A stretch of DNA of 64,000 nucleotides, from contig NZ_QKTX01000004.1 of the NCBI RefSeq assembly GCF_003253485.1, positions 334,588 to 398,587 of the forward strand, given 5' to 3'. The position numbers were made by a program, and so were the translations under genes. The stretch comes from Algoriphagus aquaeductus (lineage in GTDB: Bacteria > Bacteroidota > Bacteroidia > Cytophagales > Cyclobacteriaceae). Under the pieces are notes generated by a model. The model had not been told where the DNA came from. It did not search any database and saw only the letters and a list, made by a program, of their open reading frames with translations. Positions 52,033 through 59,521 of the stretch are shown in pieces. Position 1 is the stretch's first letter. The number at the start of each line of letters is the position of its first letter.

Positions 52033-52092
52033 AATATTAAGCCAATGTTAAGAGTTCTTTTCAATGTTAAAAAATCTTGAAACTAATGTTAA
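52033..52092 (-). promoter_or_regulatory. TTAACATT direct repeats upstream of the porin (Pho-box-like)
   Basis: On the minus strand TTAACATT occurs at 52092, 52070 and 52051 and TTAATATT at 52040, with spacings of 22, 19 and 11 bases. The hexamer TTAACA and 11-base periodicity resemble PhoB/PhoP-type Pho boxes. The repeats lie 170-230 bases upstream of the porin start and after the stop of the HAD gene. Confidence 0.45.
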
Positions 52093-52103
52093 GCCCATTT
52101 AGA

Positions 52104-52757
52104 CTATTCCAAGAGGGAAATAATCTTATTCAATTCCAATCCAAGGTAATTTTCTACATATAGGTCACATTCGGGCAATTCATCTACTGTATGAGATGAA
52201 AGTACACCCACGACTTTCATACCGGCATTTTTTGCTGCCGAAACACCCGAAAATGAATCCTCAAAGACAAGGCATCGATCTGGAGAAAGGGAAAGATTTA
52301 TGGCAGTTTTGAGATAAACTTCGGGGTCAGGCTTATGCTTAGTCACATGCTCACTAGCCAATGCAGACTCTAAGTGCGGAAACAAATCCAATCTTCCTCC
52401 GATAAGTTCAAGATTGGCAAAAGGAGCGGAAGTAGCAACACCAGTTTTGATCCCTTCTTGCCTGAGGCTGTGAAAAAAATCCAAAAAACCGGGAATGGGT
52501 TCTACATGGTGTTGATAGATTTCCCGAAACAGGCTTTCTTTTTCAAACTCCAGTTCCAGCAACTCTTCCCCTTCAATTTTTCTTCCCAAAAAATGACTGA
52601 GAATGTAGCCATTGTTTTTCCCATACATGTGAAGTAGGAATTCCTCTTCGGTAGGAAAGAGGTTTCTTTTTTCGAAAAAAATCTTGAAAGCCTGAGAATG
52701 AAAGGGATTGGTGTGACAGATCACTCCATCCATATCGAAAATAACTGCTTTTGACAT
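52104..52757 (-). CDS. HAD-superfamily phosphatase, beta-phosphoglucomutase-like
   Basis: 217 residues from the ATG at 52757 (MSKAVIFDMDGVICHTN, with D8 and D10). Motif II is VATSAPF, the motif III Lys is in KHKPDPEVYLKTA, and motif IV is CLVFEDSFSGVSAAKNAG. The helical cap has the beta-PGM-like layout. Typical for a sugar-phosphate phosphatase or mutase; the substrate cannot be predicted. A longer frame from 52802 would add 15 residues with no counterpart in the family. Confidence 0.88.
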   Translation of the reverse strand: MSKAVIFDMDGVICHTNPFHSQAFKIFFEKRNLFPTEEEFLLHMYGKNNGYILSHFLGRKIEGEELLELEFEKESLFREIYQHHVEPIPGFLDFFHSLRQEGIKTGVATSAPFANLELIGGRLDLFPHLESALASEHVTKHKPDPEVYLKTAINLSLSPDRCLVFEDSFSGVSAAKNAGMKVVGVLSSHTVDELPECDLYVENYLGLELNKIISLLE

Positions 52758-52832
52758 AAAATAGGCTTGGAAATAGAGAATTCGCTTCAAGCCAAAACTC
52801 AAAGCGAATTCAAAAGTGCGAAATCGGTTTAA

Positions 52833-54101
52833 TTAATTGAAAGAGGAAATCACCTTTTCGATAATGTCACAGCACTCGTGAAGCTGCTCTTCTGTCATCA
52901 CCAAAGGAGGCGCAAATCGGATGATATTCCCATGAGTTGGCTTGGCTAACAGACCATTTTCGGCAAGCTTCATACAGATATCCCAGGCCGTAGAACTTTC
53001 GGGCGTATCGTTGATCACCACAGCATTGAGCAAGCCCTTTCCCCTCACCAACTTGGCGATTGGATAAGTATCTGCCACTTTCTGCATTCGCGCTCTGAAA
53101 ATCTTACCCAAGCGCCGGGCATTTTGGGCCAGTTTTTCATCCCGTACCACCTCCAAAGCTGTCATGGCTACTGTGGCGCCCAGAGGATTCCCTCCGAATG
53201 TAGACCCATGCTGACCAGGTTTAATCACTTCCATGATATTTCTATCTGCCAAAACAGCAGATACCGGATAAAAGCCACCTGAAATAGCCTTCCCCAAAAT
53301 CAGAATATCCGGCTTGGTGTAAGTTTCCTGCTGTTCACAGTGACCTTCGCAGGTACAGTTTCCACAGACAGCCAACAAAGATCCTGTCCGTGCAATACCG
53401 GTTTGGATCTCATCTGCTATAAACAAGACATTTTGAGCTGAACAAGCCTCTTTTGCTTTTCTTAGGTAATCTTCAGCTGGAGTATAAACACCAGCTTCAC
53501 CTTGGATTGGCTCTATTAAAAAACCCACTACACCTTCTATTTCTAAGGCTTTTTTCAATGCTGGAATATCGTTGTAGGGTATTCGAATAAATCCATCAGT
53601 AAAAGGACCGAAGCTCTTCCGTGCATTGGCATCATTTGAAAAAGAAATGATTGTAGTTGTGCGGCCATGAAAGTTATTTTCAGCTACGATGATCTTGGCA
53701 GTATTTTCAGTCACCCCCTTTCTTTCATAGCCCCACTTTCTGGCAAGCTTCAATGCAGTCTCCACCCCTTCTGCGCCAGTGTTCATGGGCAGAACCATGT
53801 CAAAGCCAAAATATTCGGTGATATACTTTTCAAAAGGTCCAAGCATATCATTGTAAAAAGCACGGGAAGTAAGCGTAAGCTTTCCCACCTGCTCGATCAT
53901 GGCATTTTTGATTCGTGGATGACAATGTCCCTGATTGACTGCTGAGTAAGCTGAAAGAAAATCATAATACCTTTTCCCTTCTACATCCCAGAGGAAAACG
54001 CCTTCCCCTCGAGAAAGCACCACAGGCAGGGGATGGTAATTATGCGCTCCATATTGATCTTCCAATGAGATGGCCTGCTGGCTAGAGGTAATTCGTTCCA
54101 T
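52833..54101 (-). CDS. rocD: Ornithine--oxo-acid transaminase
   Basis: 422 residues, class III PLP transaminase that turns ornithine into glutamate semialdehyde. The substrate-binding region NTGAEGVETALKLARKW, ENNFHGRTT, the PLP-binding Asp in FIADEIQTGIARTG and the Schiff-base Lys271 in LILGKAISGG are all present. An insert with four cysteines (C246-GN-C249-T-C251-EGH-C255) lies just before the Lys region; I recall similar inserts in other Bacteroidota enzymes, but not in Bacillus. The product is oxidised by PruA (17896-19530). Confidence 0.95.
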   Translation of the reverse strand: MERITSSQQAISLEDQYGAHNYHPLPVVLSRGEGVFLWDVEGKRYYDFLSAYSAVNQGHCHPRIKNAMIEQVGKLTLTSRAFYNDMLGPFEKYITEYFGFDMVLPMNTGAEGVETALKLARKWGYERKGVTENTAKIIVAENNFHGRTTTIISFSNDANARKSFGPFTDGFIRIPYNDIPALKKALEIEGVVGFLIEPIQGEAGVYTPAEDYLRKAKEACSAQNVLFIADEIQTGIARTGSLLAVCGNCTCEGHCEQQETYTKPDILILGKAISGGFYPVSAVLADRNIMEVIKPGQHGSTFGGNPLGATVAMTALEVVRDEKLAQNARRLGKIFRARMQKVADTYPIAKLVRGKGLLNAVVINDTPESSTAWDICMKLAENGLLAKPTHGNIIRFAPPLVMTEEQLHECCDIIEKVISSFN

Positions 54102-54109
54102 GATTTAAT

Positions 54110-54117
54110 TACTTTTG
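54110..54117 (+). promoter_or_regulatory. -7 box toward DUF5522
   Basis: TACTTTTG on the plus strand in the rocD/DUF5522 spacer, with weak -33. The transcript would start near 54123. Confidence 0.35.
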
Positions 54118-54144
54118 TGTGGCGATTCAACATCGAATCCAGCC

Positions 54145-54152
54145 CAAATATA
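54145..54152 (-). promoter_or_regulatory. -7 box of rocD
   Basis: On the minus strand TATATTTG, 43 bases before the rocD ATG, with TTG 16 bases upstream. Confidence 0.45.
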
Positions 54153-54174
54153 GGAAATGCCTTTTGGCCAAGCC

Positions 54175-54327
54175 ATGAAACCAGAGAAGAAGACTTTGCC
54201 CAAGCTGACGCCCGAAGATTACTATATCAATGATCAGGGATTGATGGTCTTTACAGCGAAATACCATTTGAAAAGGGGGTATTGTTGCGGAAACGGATGC
54301 AAGCATTGCCCCTATCCCAAGCCCTGA
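54175..54327 (+). CDS. DUF5522 small Cys-rich protein
   Basis: 50 residues from the ATG at 54175 (MKPEKKTLPKLTPEDYYIND); an in-frame ATG at 54157 would add six residues. The sequence GLMVFTAKYHLKRGYCCGNG ends in CKHCPYPKP: four Cys in CC-x3-C-x2-C form a probable metal site. This is the DUF5522 family, which is widespread in Bacteroidota and other phyla and has no known function. Too short to be picked up by simple gene finders. A hairpin terminator overlaps its end. Confidence 0.8.
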   Translation: MKPEKKTLPKLTPEDYYINDQGLMVFTAKYHLKRGYCCGNGCKHCPYPKP

Positions 54328-54347
54328 AACACTTGGGAATATTTTTA
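54314..54347 (+). terminator. Terminator of the DUF5522 gene
   Basis: Stem TCCCAAG / CTTGGGA with a ten-base loop that contains the stop codon, followed by ATATTTTT. Confidence 0.65.
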
Positions 54348-54357
54348 AAATGCTTTG

Positions 54358-54387
54358 TTGTTAATTCCCAAAAAGTTCCGATATTTG
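54358..54387 (+). promoter_or_regulatory. Promoter of the rpmB operon
   Basis: -33 TTG (54358-54360) and GATATTTG (54380-54387), 7 of 8 to TAnnTTTG, separated by 19 bases; the start would be about 37 bases before rpmB. Confidence 0.5.
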
Positions 54388-54429
54388 CAGACTCATTACA
54401 GAAACGCATACCAATTACGATACATAATC

Positions 54430-54672
54430 ATGGCAAAAGTTTGTGACATTACCGGAAAAAGACCTCGAGTAGGTAACAACGTGTCCCATGCAAACAACAA
54501 GACCAAGCGTAGATTTTACCCAAATCTTCATAAGAAGAATTTCTACGTTCCTGAGGAAGACGCATGGATCACTTTGAAAGTGTGCTCTAAGGCATTGAAG
54601 ACAATCAATAAGAAAGGTATCTCTGCCGTTTTGAAAGAAGCGCAGGATAAAGGCATGATTGTAATCAGATAA
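54430..54672 (+). CDS. rpmB: 50S ribosomal protein L28
   Basis: 80 residues from MAKVCDITGKRPRVGNNVSH, the standard L28 start. The body NKTKRRFYPNLHKKNFYVP and the end are typical. The longer frame from 54355 is not used since it would extend into the promoter region. First gene of the rpmB-rpmG-DUF4295 operon, 31 bases before rpmG. Confidence 0.97.
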   Translation: MAKVCDITGKRPRVGNNVSHANNKTKRRFYPNLHKKNFYVPEEDAWITLKVCSKALKTINKKGISAVLKEAQDKGMIVIR

Positions 54673-54703
54673 TCAAAGTCACAGTCCCTAAATCAACACA
54701 GAG

Positions 54704-54886
54704 ATGGCTAAGAAAGGAAACAGAGTACAAGTGATTATGGAATGCACCGAGCACAAAAACTCCGGCATGCCAGGTACTTCAAGATACATCACCACCAAAA
54801 ACAGAAAAAACACTACTGAGCGATTGGAGCTGAAGAAATTCAACCCAATTCTTAAGAAAGTGACTGTTCATAAAGAAATTAAATAA
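54704..54886 (+). CDS. rpmG: 50S ribosomal protein L33
   Basis: 60 residues: [19 protein letters not shown], then [20 protein letters not shown] and the end HKEIK. Only one Cys is present, so the zinc site of C+ L33 proteins is absent (zinc-free type). Between rpmB and the DUF4295 gene. Confidence 0.97.
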   Translation: MAKKGNRVQVIMECTEHKNSGMPGTSRYITTKNRKNTTERLELKKFNPILKKVTVHKEIK

Positions 54887-54924
54887 TTTTAGCTTGGGAG
54901 CCTCTCCCTTAAACTTAAGAAGCA

Positions 54925-55077
54925 ATGGCTAAGAAAGTTGTAGCAACCCTGAAAAAAGAAGGTGGCGTGTCTTACGCCAAAGTGATTCGTGCCGTAAAGT
55001 CTGACAAGACTGGTGCATATACCTTCAAAGAAGAAATGGTTCCTTCTACTTCGGTACAGGAAACCTTGAAGAAATAA
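54925..55077 (+). CDS. DUF4295 small basic protein
   Basis: 50 residues, MAKKVVATLKKEGGVSYAKV followed by IRAVKSDKTGAYTFKEEM and ending ETLKK. It is basic like a ribosomal protein and lies 38 bases after rpmG. DUF4295 proteins are always found in this place in Bacteroidota and may be a lineage-specific ribosomal protein (known as bL38 from the Flavobacterium ribosome structure, as far as I recall). Too short for simple gene callers. Confidence 0.88.
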   Translation: MAKKVVATLKKEGGVSYAKVIRAVKSDKTGAYTFKEEMVPSTSVQETLKK

Positions 55078-55104
55078 TTTGCCAAGTGCATCGTAATGCA
55101 TACC

Positions 55105-55138
55105 AAGTCCCTCTGACTCAAATCAGCAGGGACTTTTT
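55105..55138 (+). terminator. Terminator before ftsY
   Basis: Stem AAGTCCCT / AGGGACTT with an inner CTGA/TCAG pair, followed by five T. It may separate the ribosomal protein genes from ftsY or only attenuate. Confidence 0.75.
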
Positions 55139-55171
55139 CATTATATTCCGCTTTTAATACAATTCAATCTC

Positions 55172-56128
55172 ATGGGAATCTTTGGTTTCTTTTCAAAAGA
55201 GAAAAAAGAAAGTCTTGATCAAGGCCTGCAAAAGACCAATGAATCGATTTTCTCCAAACTGAGCAAAGCTGTAGTAGGCAAGTCTAAAGTAGATGAGGAT
55301 GTTTTAGATGAACTCGAGGAAATTCTCATCACCTCCGATGTAGGGGTAGATACTACCATCAAAGTAATTAGGCGAATTGAGGAAAGGGTAGCCAAGGATA
55401 AATATTTAAATGCAGCTGAACTAGACACCATCCTACGGGAAGAAATTGCATCCCTATTAGAAGAAAATAATTCACAGGATCTCTTAGATTTTGATATTCC
55501 AACTGAGAAAAAACCATACGTAATCATGGTTGTAGGTGTAAATGGTGTGGGAAAAACCACCACCATTGGGAAGCTTGCCAACCTTTTTAAAAGTGCAGGA
55601 AAGAATGTAGTCTTGGGAGCAGCAGATACTTTCAGGGCAGCTGCTGTAGATCAATTGATCCTTTGGGGTAATCGAGTCGGAGTACCGGTGGTGTCACATG
55701 GCATGAATACTGACCCAGCGTCTGTAGCCTTTGATGCTGTCAAACAAGGTGTAGATACTGGCGCAGATGTTGTCATCGTGGATACTGCAGGCAGGCTTCA
55801 CACTAAAGTAAATCTGATGAATGAACTGAGCAAAATCAAACGGGTGATGCAAAAATTCATCCCAGACGCTCCTCACGAAATCATGCTGGTACTTGATGGT
55901 TCGACCGGTCAAAACGCCTTCATTCAAGCAAAAGAATTTACCAAGGCTACCGAAGTAACCTCCCTTGCCATAACCAAACTTGATGGAACTGCAAAAGGAG
56001 GAGTGGTAATCGGAATATCAGATCAATTTAAAATTCCGGTGAAATACATCGGTGTCGGTGAAAAAATGACTGATCTACAGATCTTCAATCGAAAGGAATT
56101 TGTTGATTCCCTCTTTAAAAAGAAATAA
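55172..56128 (+). CDS. ftsY: Signal recognition particle receptor FtsY
   Basis: 318 residues. It docks SRP-ribosome complexes at the membrane. The N domain (MGIFGFFSKEKKESLDQGLQ, VLDELEEILITSDVGVDTT) is short, without the long acidic A domain of E. coli. The G domain has VVGVNGVGKTTTIGKLA (G1), DTFRAAAVDQL (insertion box), VDTAGRLHTKVNLM (G3) and TKLDGTAKGG (G4). A terminator-like hairpin separates it from DUF4295. Confidence 0.97.
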   Translation: MGIFGFFSKEKKESLDQGLQKTNESIFSKLSKAVVGKSKVDEDVLDELEEILITSDVGVDTTIKVIRRIEERVAKDKYLNAAELDTILREEIASLLEENNSQDLLDFDIPTEKKPYVIMVVGVNGVGKTTTIGKLANLFKSAGKNVVLGAADTFRAAAVDQLILWGNRVGVPVVSHGMNTDPASVAFDAVKQGVDTGADVVIVDTAGRLHTKVNLMNELSKIKRVMQKFIPDAPHEIMLVLDGSTGQNAFIQAKEFTKATEVTSLAITKLDGTAKGGVVIGISDQFKIPVKYIGVGEKMTDLQIFNRKEFVDSLFKKK

Positions 56129-56146
56129 AATTTAAATCCATCAGAC

Positions 56147-56178
56147 AATCCTCCGAGCACACGGAGGATTTTTTTTTC
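56147..56178 (+). terminator. ftsY terminator
   Basis: Stem AATCCTCCG / CGGAGGATT with a five-base loop and nine T. Confidence 0.9.
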
Positions 56179-56217
56179 AAAACAGTTGAACATTGAGCTT
56201 CTTTTTCCGTAATTCAC

Positions 56218-56229
56218 AATGATATCATT
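56218..56229. promoter_or_regulatory. Perfect 12-bp palindrome before the SPFH operon
   Basis: AATGATATCATT is its own reverse complement, 17 bases before the SPFH ATG; AACATCAT follows at once. The last gene of the operon codes for a ribbon-helix-helix protein, a type that binds such sites, so autoregulation is possible (inference). Confidence 0.35.
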
Positions 56230-56245
56230 TTAACATCATATTGAC

Positions 56246-57100
56246 ATGGAAAAAGTCATCAAACCTTCATCAGGTTATTTTATGCTTTTCTTGGCCTTGG
56301 CCGCGATAGCAGGTTCTGTTTACAGTTTTACACTGGGTCTTCCCTATGGCATCATAGGAGGTATTGTTTTTCTGATAGCCTTGATTTGTATGGCGGGATT
56401 CTTCATTGTTGATCCAAATAAGGCAATGGTTCTCTTGCTGTTCGGCGAATACAAAGGAACTGTGAAAGCAAATGGTTTCTTTTGGGTTAATCCCTTTATG
56501 ACCAAAAAGAAGATTTCCCTGCGTGTCCGAAACTTTGAAAACAAACCCCTCAAAGTCAATGACAAGATCGGTAATCCTGTCATGATCGGAACCATTGTGG
56601 TCTGGCAAGTCGAGGACACTTTCAAAACTACCTTTGATGTAGAAGACTATGAGAACTTCGTACATCTTCAAACAGATGCTGCCGTGAGAAAAATGGCTGG
56701 ACTTTATTGCTATGACAATTTTGATGATGATCATTCTGAAGTCACACTGAGATCGGGAGTAGAAGAGGTCAATCATTCCCTCGAAAAAGAAATCGCAGAA
56801 AGATTGCTACAAGCTGGAATCAAAGTGATTGAAGCAAGAATTTCCAATTTAGCCTATGCTTCTGAAATTGCCTCGGCAATGCTCCAGCGTCAGCAGGCTA
56901 CCGCAATCGTAGCTGCAAGGCAAAAAATAGTAGAAGGAGCGGTAGGTATGGTTGAAATGGCACTTGCAGACCTAAAAATGAAAGACATCATTGAGTTTGA
57001 CGAGGAAAAGAAGGCTGCTATGGTTTCAAATTTAATGGTGGTACTTTGTTCGGACAGAAGTGCCAGTCCAGTCCTAAATGTAGGTACCCTAAACCAATAA
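56246..57100 (+). CDS. SPFH/band-7 domain membrane protein
   Basis: 284 residues. Two hydrophobic segments (about 11-29 and 33-55) anchor the protein; the SPFH domain follows: NKAMVLLLFGEYKGTVKANG, FFWVNPFMTKKKISLRVRNF, KVNDKIGNPVMIGTIVVWQV and ALQTDAAVRKMAG-type sequence. A helical part (IEARISNLAYASEIASAMLQ, then QQATAIVAARQKIVEG) ends the domain. It belongs to the stomatin/flotillin-like group. First gene of a four-gene cluster with overlapping or close spacing (4, 4 and -11 bases). Confidence 0.92.
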   Translation: MEKVIKPSSGYFMLFLALAAIAGSVYSFTLGLPYGIIGGIVFLIALICMAGFFIVDPNKAMVLLLFGEYKGTVKANGFFWVNPFMTKKKISLRVRNFENKPLKVNDKIGNPVMIGTIVVWQVEDTFKTTFDVEDYENFVHLQTDAAVRKMAGLYCYDNFDDDHSEVTLRSGVEEVNHSLEKEIAERLLQAGIKVIEARISNLAYASEIASAMLQRQQATAIVAARQKIVEGAVGMVEMALADLKMKDIIEFDEEKKAAMVSNLMVVLCSDRSASPVLNVGTLNQ

Positions 57101-57104
57101 GAAA

Positions 57105-57587
57105 ATGGTGGTCAATGAAACGCAAAGTTTCCGGGGAACTATCCTAATGTATGGAGTCATTCTACTGGAACTCCCGACGCTTGTATTGATCAGCACCCTT
57201 TATTTCACAGGAAAGTTGGGCGACGATGGATGGATCGCCCTGCTTACTGTGGGTACACTCATTCCTTTTACTTTTTTCCTGCTGATGAATATCACCCTTG
57301 AAACACGAATGGATGATGCTTGCTTCAAGTACAAAAGCGGCCCTTTTCATGGTTCTTGGAGATCCCTAAACAAGGAAGACATCAACACCATTTCAGTCAA
57401 TAAAAAGGATGGATTCCTCGATTATGGGGGTGTTGGAATGAGAATTTCCGGAAAAACAAAAGCTTACATTTTCTTAGCTGACCATGTCATTGAAATAGAA
57501 ACTAAGGACAAGACATTAGTCTTCAGCACAACAAAACCTAAGGAATTTGAAGAAATGATTGAGACTTGGAAATCCTCAAAAAGATAA
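57105..57587 (+). CDS. Two-TM protein with PH-like domain, first copy
   Basis: 160 residues. Two membrane segments (about 13-35 and 43-62) are followed by a beta-rich domain of 90 residues ending in a helix, the layout of bacterial PH-like domains: WRSLNKEDINTISVNKKDGF, LDYGGVGMRISGKTKAYIFL and IETKDKTLVFSTTKPKEFEE. The next gene codes for a paralogue with the same order and the same YGGxGxx motif. Role unknown; the pair may act with the SPFH protein in the membrane. Confidence 0.75.
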   Translation: MVVNETQSFRGTILMYGVILLELPTLVLISTLYFTGKLGDDGWIALLTVGTLIPFTFFLLMNITLETRMDDACFKYKSGPFHGSWRSLNKEDINTISVNKKDGFLDYGGVGMRISGKTKAYIFLADHVIEIETKDKTLVFSTTKPKEFEEMIETWKSSKR

Positions 57588-57591
57588 ACTT

Positions 57592-58080
57592 ATGGCAAAC
57601 TACCTATTTCAAGAGGCTCAACGCATCAGAAGATTCTGGATTTGGGGAATTACGATTCTGGTAATCGGCATTGTCTTAAGTAGTATCTTCTTATCCTCAG
57701 GGACATCCTTGGATTGGGGGATCGTCTTTCCCATTGGCATTCTAGCCTTGGTCAATATTCTTCTTTTCAAAATGGAACTCAAAACCCGAATTGATCAGGA
57801 CAGCTTGAGCTTTAGTTATTTTCCTTTTATCAAAGAAAGAAAATACCGCTTTGAAGAAATTGACTCAATGGATTTGATAGAATACAATGGACTTTTGGAA
57901 TATGGAGGCTGGGGGATTAAATGGAATTTCGATTCCTGGTCCTACACTACCGGTGGAAAACACGGAATCCTAGTTAAAACAAAAAAGAAAAAATTTCTTC
58001 TAGGCACCCAAAAGCCCGCAGAGGCTCAAAAAGCGATTGATCAGTTTAACGAATTCAAATCTCAATCTAATGGCAGCTAA
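57592..58080 (+). CDS. Two-TM protein with PH-like domain, second copy
   Basis: 162 residues from the ATG at 57592. Membrane segments at about 15-35 and 42-60, then the PH-like part KERKYRFEEIDSMDLIEYNG, LLEYGGWGIKWNFDSWSYTT (YGG motif at 104-110) and ILVKTKKKKFLLGTQKPAEA. It is a diverged paralogue of the preceding gene, lies four bases downstream of it, and overlaps the next gene by 11 bases. Confidence 0.75.
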   Translation: MANYLFQEAQRIRRFWIWGITILVIGIVLSSIFLSSGTSLDWGIVFPIGILALVNILLFKMELKTRIDQDSLSFSYFPFIKERKYRFEEIDSMDLIEYNGLLEYGGWGIKWNFDSWSYTTGGKHGILVKTKKKKFLLGTQKPAEAQKAIDQFNEFKSQSNGS

Positions 58081-58249
58081 AAAACCATTCGCCCTGAGAT
58101 TGGACGAAAAAATGATGAAGGCCGTGGAAAAATGGGCGGAAGATGAGTTCCGAAGTACCAACGGGCAATTGGAATGGATCATCAGAGAAGCGCTGAAAAA
58201 AGCCGGAAGGCTTCCAAAATCCAATCCATCCGATGATCCAGAAACTTAA
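58070..58249 (+). CDS. Arc-like ribbon-helix-helix DNA-binding protein
   Basis: 59 residues from the ATG at 58070. The beta strand KPFALRLDEKMMKAVEKWAE and the two helices with STNGQLEWIIREALKKAG match the Arc/MetJ ribbon-helix-helix fold, which binds DNA as a dimer. It closes the SPFH operon, overlapping the upstream gene by 11 bases, and has no toxin partner. It may repress its own operon through the palindrome at 56218-56229. Confidence 0.8.
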   Translation: MAAKKPFALRLDEKMMKAVEKWAEDEFRSTNGQLEWIIREALKKAGRLPKSNPSDDPET

Positions 58250-58294
58250 TTGACTATTCAGGGTTAATAAAGAATCAACTAAAAAATCCCCGAT

Positions 58295-58654
58295 ATGAAA
58301 TCAGTTTTCAAACTCGCAATAATTTTCATTTTTACAGGAGTTGCTTTCTCCCAGCAGGCCTATAGCCAGGAAGTTTTAGCTCAATCTGAACCAACCAAAA
58401 AAGAGCTAAAGCTTGCTTCTTCATTAGAAAAAGCGAAATCAGATTTGGAAAAATCAAAACTCAAATTGGCTAACCTCCGAACTTCCTATGATAAGAAGCG
58501 GAAGAGGTTTGAAAAACAAAACTCGAAAGGAAAGTTATCGCCTAATGCAGTTGCCAGTCATACCAAAACCTTGAACAATCTGAGCAAGAAAATCTCAAGT
58601 GAAGAATCAAAGATCCAGAAACTCGAAAAATACATCGTTCAGAACGGTGGGTAA
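58295..58654 (+). CDS. Secreted coiled-coil protein, unrecognised
   Basis: 119 residues. Signal peptide of about 28 residues (ends QAYSQE). The rest is basic, helical and shows heptad-like patterns: SSLEKAKSDLEKSKLKLANL and NNLSKKISSEESKIQKLEKY, likely one long coiled-coil pair. No domain known. It follows the SPFH operon with 45 bases in between and has its own terminator. Confidence 0.72.
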   Translation: MKSVFKLAIIFIFTGVAFSQQAYSQEVLAQSEPTKKELKLASSLEKAKSDLEKSKLKLANLRTSYDKKRKRFEKQNSKGKLSPNAVASHTKTLNNLSKKISSEESKIQKLEKYIVQNGG

Positions 58655-58690
58655 ACCATCTTCGATGAAATAAAGGCTGCAAAAATTTTT

Positions 58691-58725
58691 AGAGCTCCGG
58701 TTGTTCGGAGCTCTTCCTTTTTATT
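58691..58725 (+). terminator. rho-independent terminator
   Basis: Stem AGAGCTCCG / CGGAGCTCT with loop GTTGTT followed by TCCTTTTTATTTT. Confidence 0.85.
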
Positions 58726-58756
58726 TTAATAACTTGCGTCCGAATTTAGATTCTTC

Positions 58757-59521
58757 ATGAAATCCATCATAAGCTTTGTCATCCGCTATGTTCCCCGCCC
58801 AATTTTACAACAGGTAAGCCCCTGGGCCATGAAAATTCTTTCCTTAGTCAATAAAGGAAATGAGGTGGAATGCCCAGTTTGTAGCAGCCATTATAAAAAG
58901 TTTTTACCTTATGGCCGAATTGCCAGGGAAAATGCCCTTTGCCCCAATTGCCTTGCCCTGGAAAGACATCGCCTGATGTGGCTATTTCTGAAAAAAAAGA
59001 CTGATTTTTTTTCTGCCCCACTCAAAGTACTCCATGTAGCCCCCGAGCATTGTTTTATTGAAAGATTCGAATCTCTGTCCAATCTGGATTATATCACGGC
59101 AGACATCGAATCTCCATTGGCAAAAGTAAAGATGGATGTTCATTCCATCCCTTTTCCTGACAACAGTTTTGATGTGATTTTTTGCAATCACGTACTCGAG
59201 CATGTGGATGATGATTTGCTGGCTTGCTCTGAATTTAACCGAGTTTTAAAACCAAGTGGTTGGGGCGTTTTACAGTCGCCGGTTTATTCGCTTGCCGAGA
59301 CCTTGGAAGACAAAACTATCACAGATCCAGCAGAAAGAGAGCGTATTTTTGGACAGCGGGACCATGTCCGCAAGTTTGGAAAAGACTATGCAGAAAGATT
59401 GAGAAAATCAGGGCTCAACATCGAGGAAAATCAATTTGTCAAGCAAATAGGGGAAGACCTCATCAAAAAATACGCACTACCAAAAGATGAAATCATTTTT
59501 GTTTGTAGAAAAGGAAATTAA
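58757..59521 (+). CDS. Class I SAM-dependent methyltransferase with N-terminal Cys motif
   Basis: 254 residues. The N-terminal part (about 35-75) has CPVCSSHYKKFLPYG and CPNCLALERHRLMWLFL, two CxxC pairs that could bind zinc. The methyltransferase domain follows: LKVLHVAPEHCFIERF (motif I is degenerate), SIPFPDNSFDVIFCNHVLEH (motif IV/post I) and EFNRVLKPSGWGVLQSPVYS. The type is common near glycosyltransferases. Its stop TAA and the stop of the convergent glycosyltransferase overlap in the four bases TTAA (59518-59521). Confidence 0.87.
   Translation: MKSIISFVIRYVPRPILQQVSPWAMKILSLVNKGNEVECPVCSSHYKKFLPYGRIARENALCPNCLALERHRLMWLFLKKKTDFFSAPLKVLHVAPEHCFIERFESLSNLDYITADIESPLAKVKMDVHSIPFPDNSFDVIFCNHVLEHVDDDLLACSEFNRVLKPSGWGVLQSPVYSLAETLEDKTITDPAERERIFGQRDHVRKFGKDYAERLRKSGLNIEENQFVKQIGEDLIKKYALPKDEIIFVCRKGN

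Noticed and set aside
59518..59521. Frameshift or gene fusion between the methyltransferase and the glycosyltransferase
   Set aside because: The genes are convergent; both simply end in the shared four bases TTAA.
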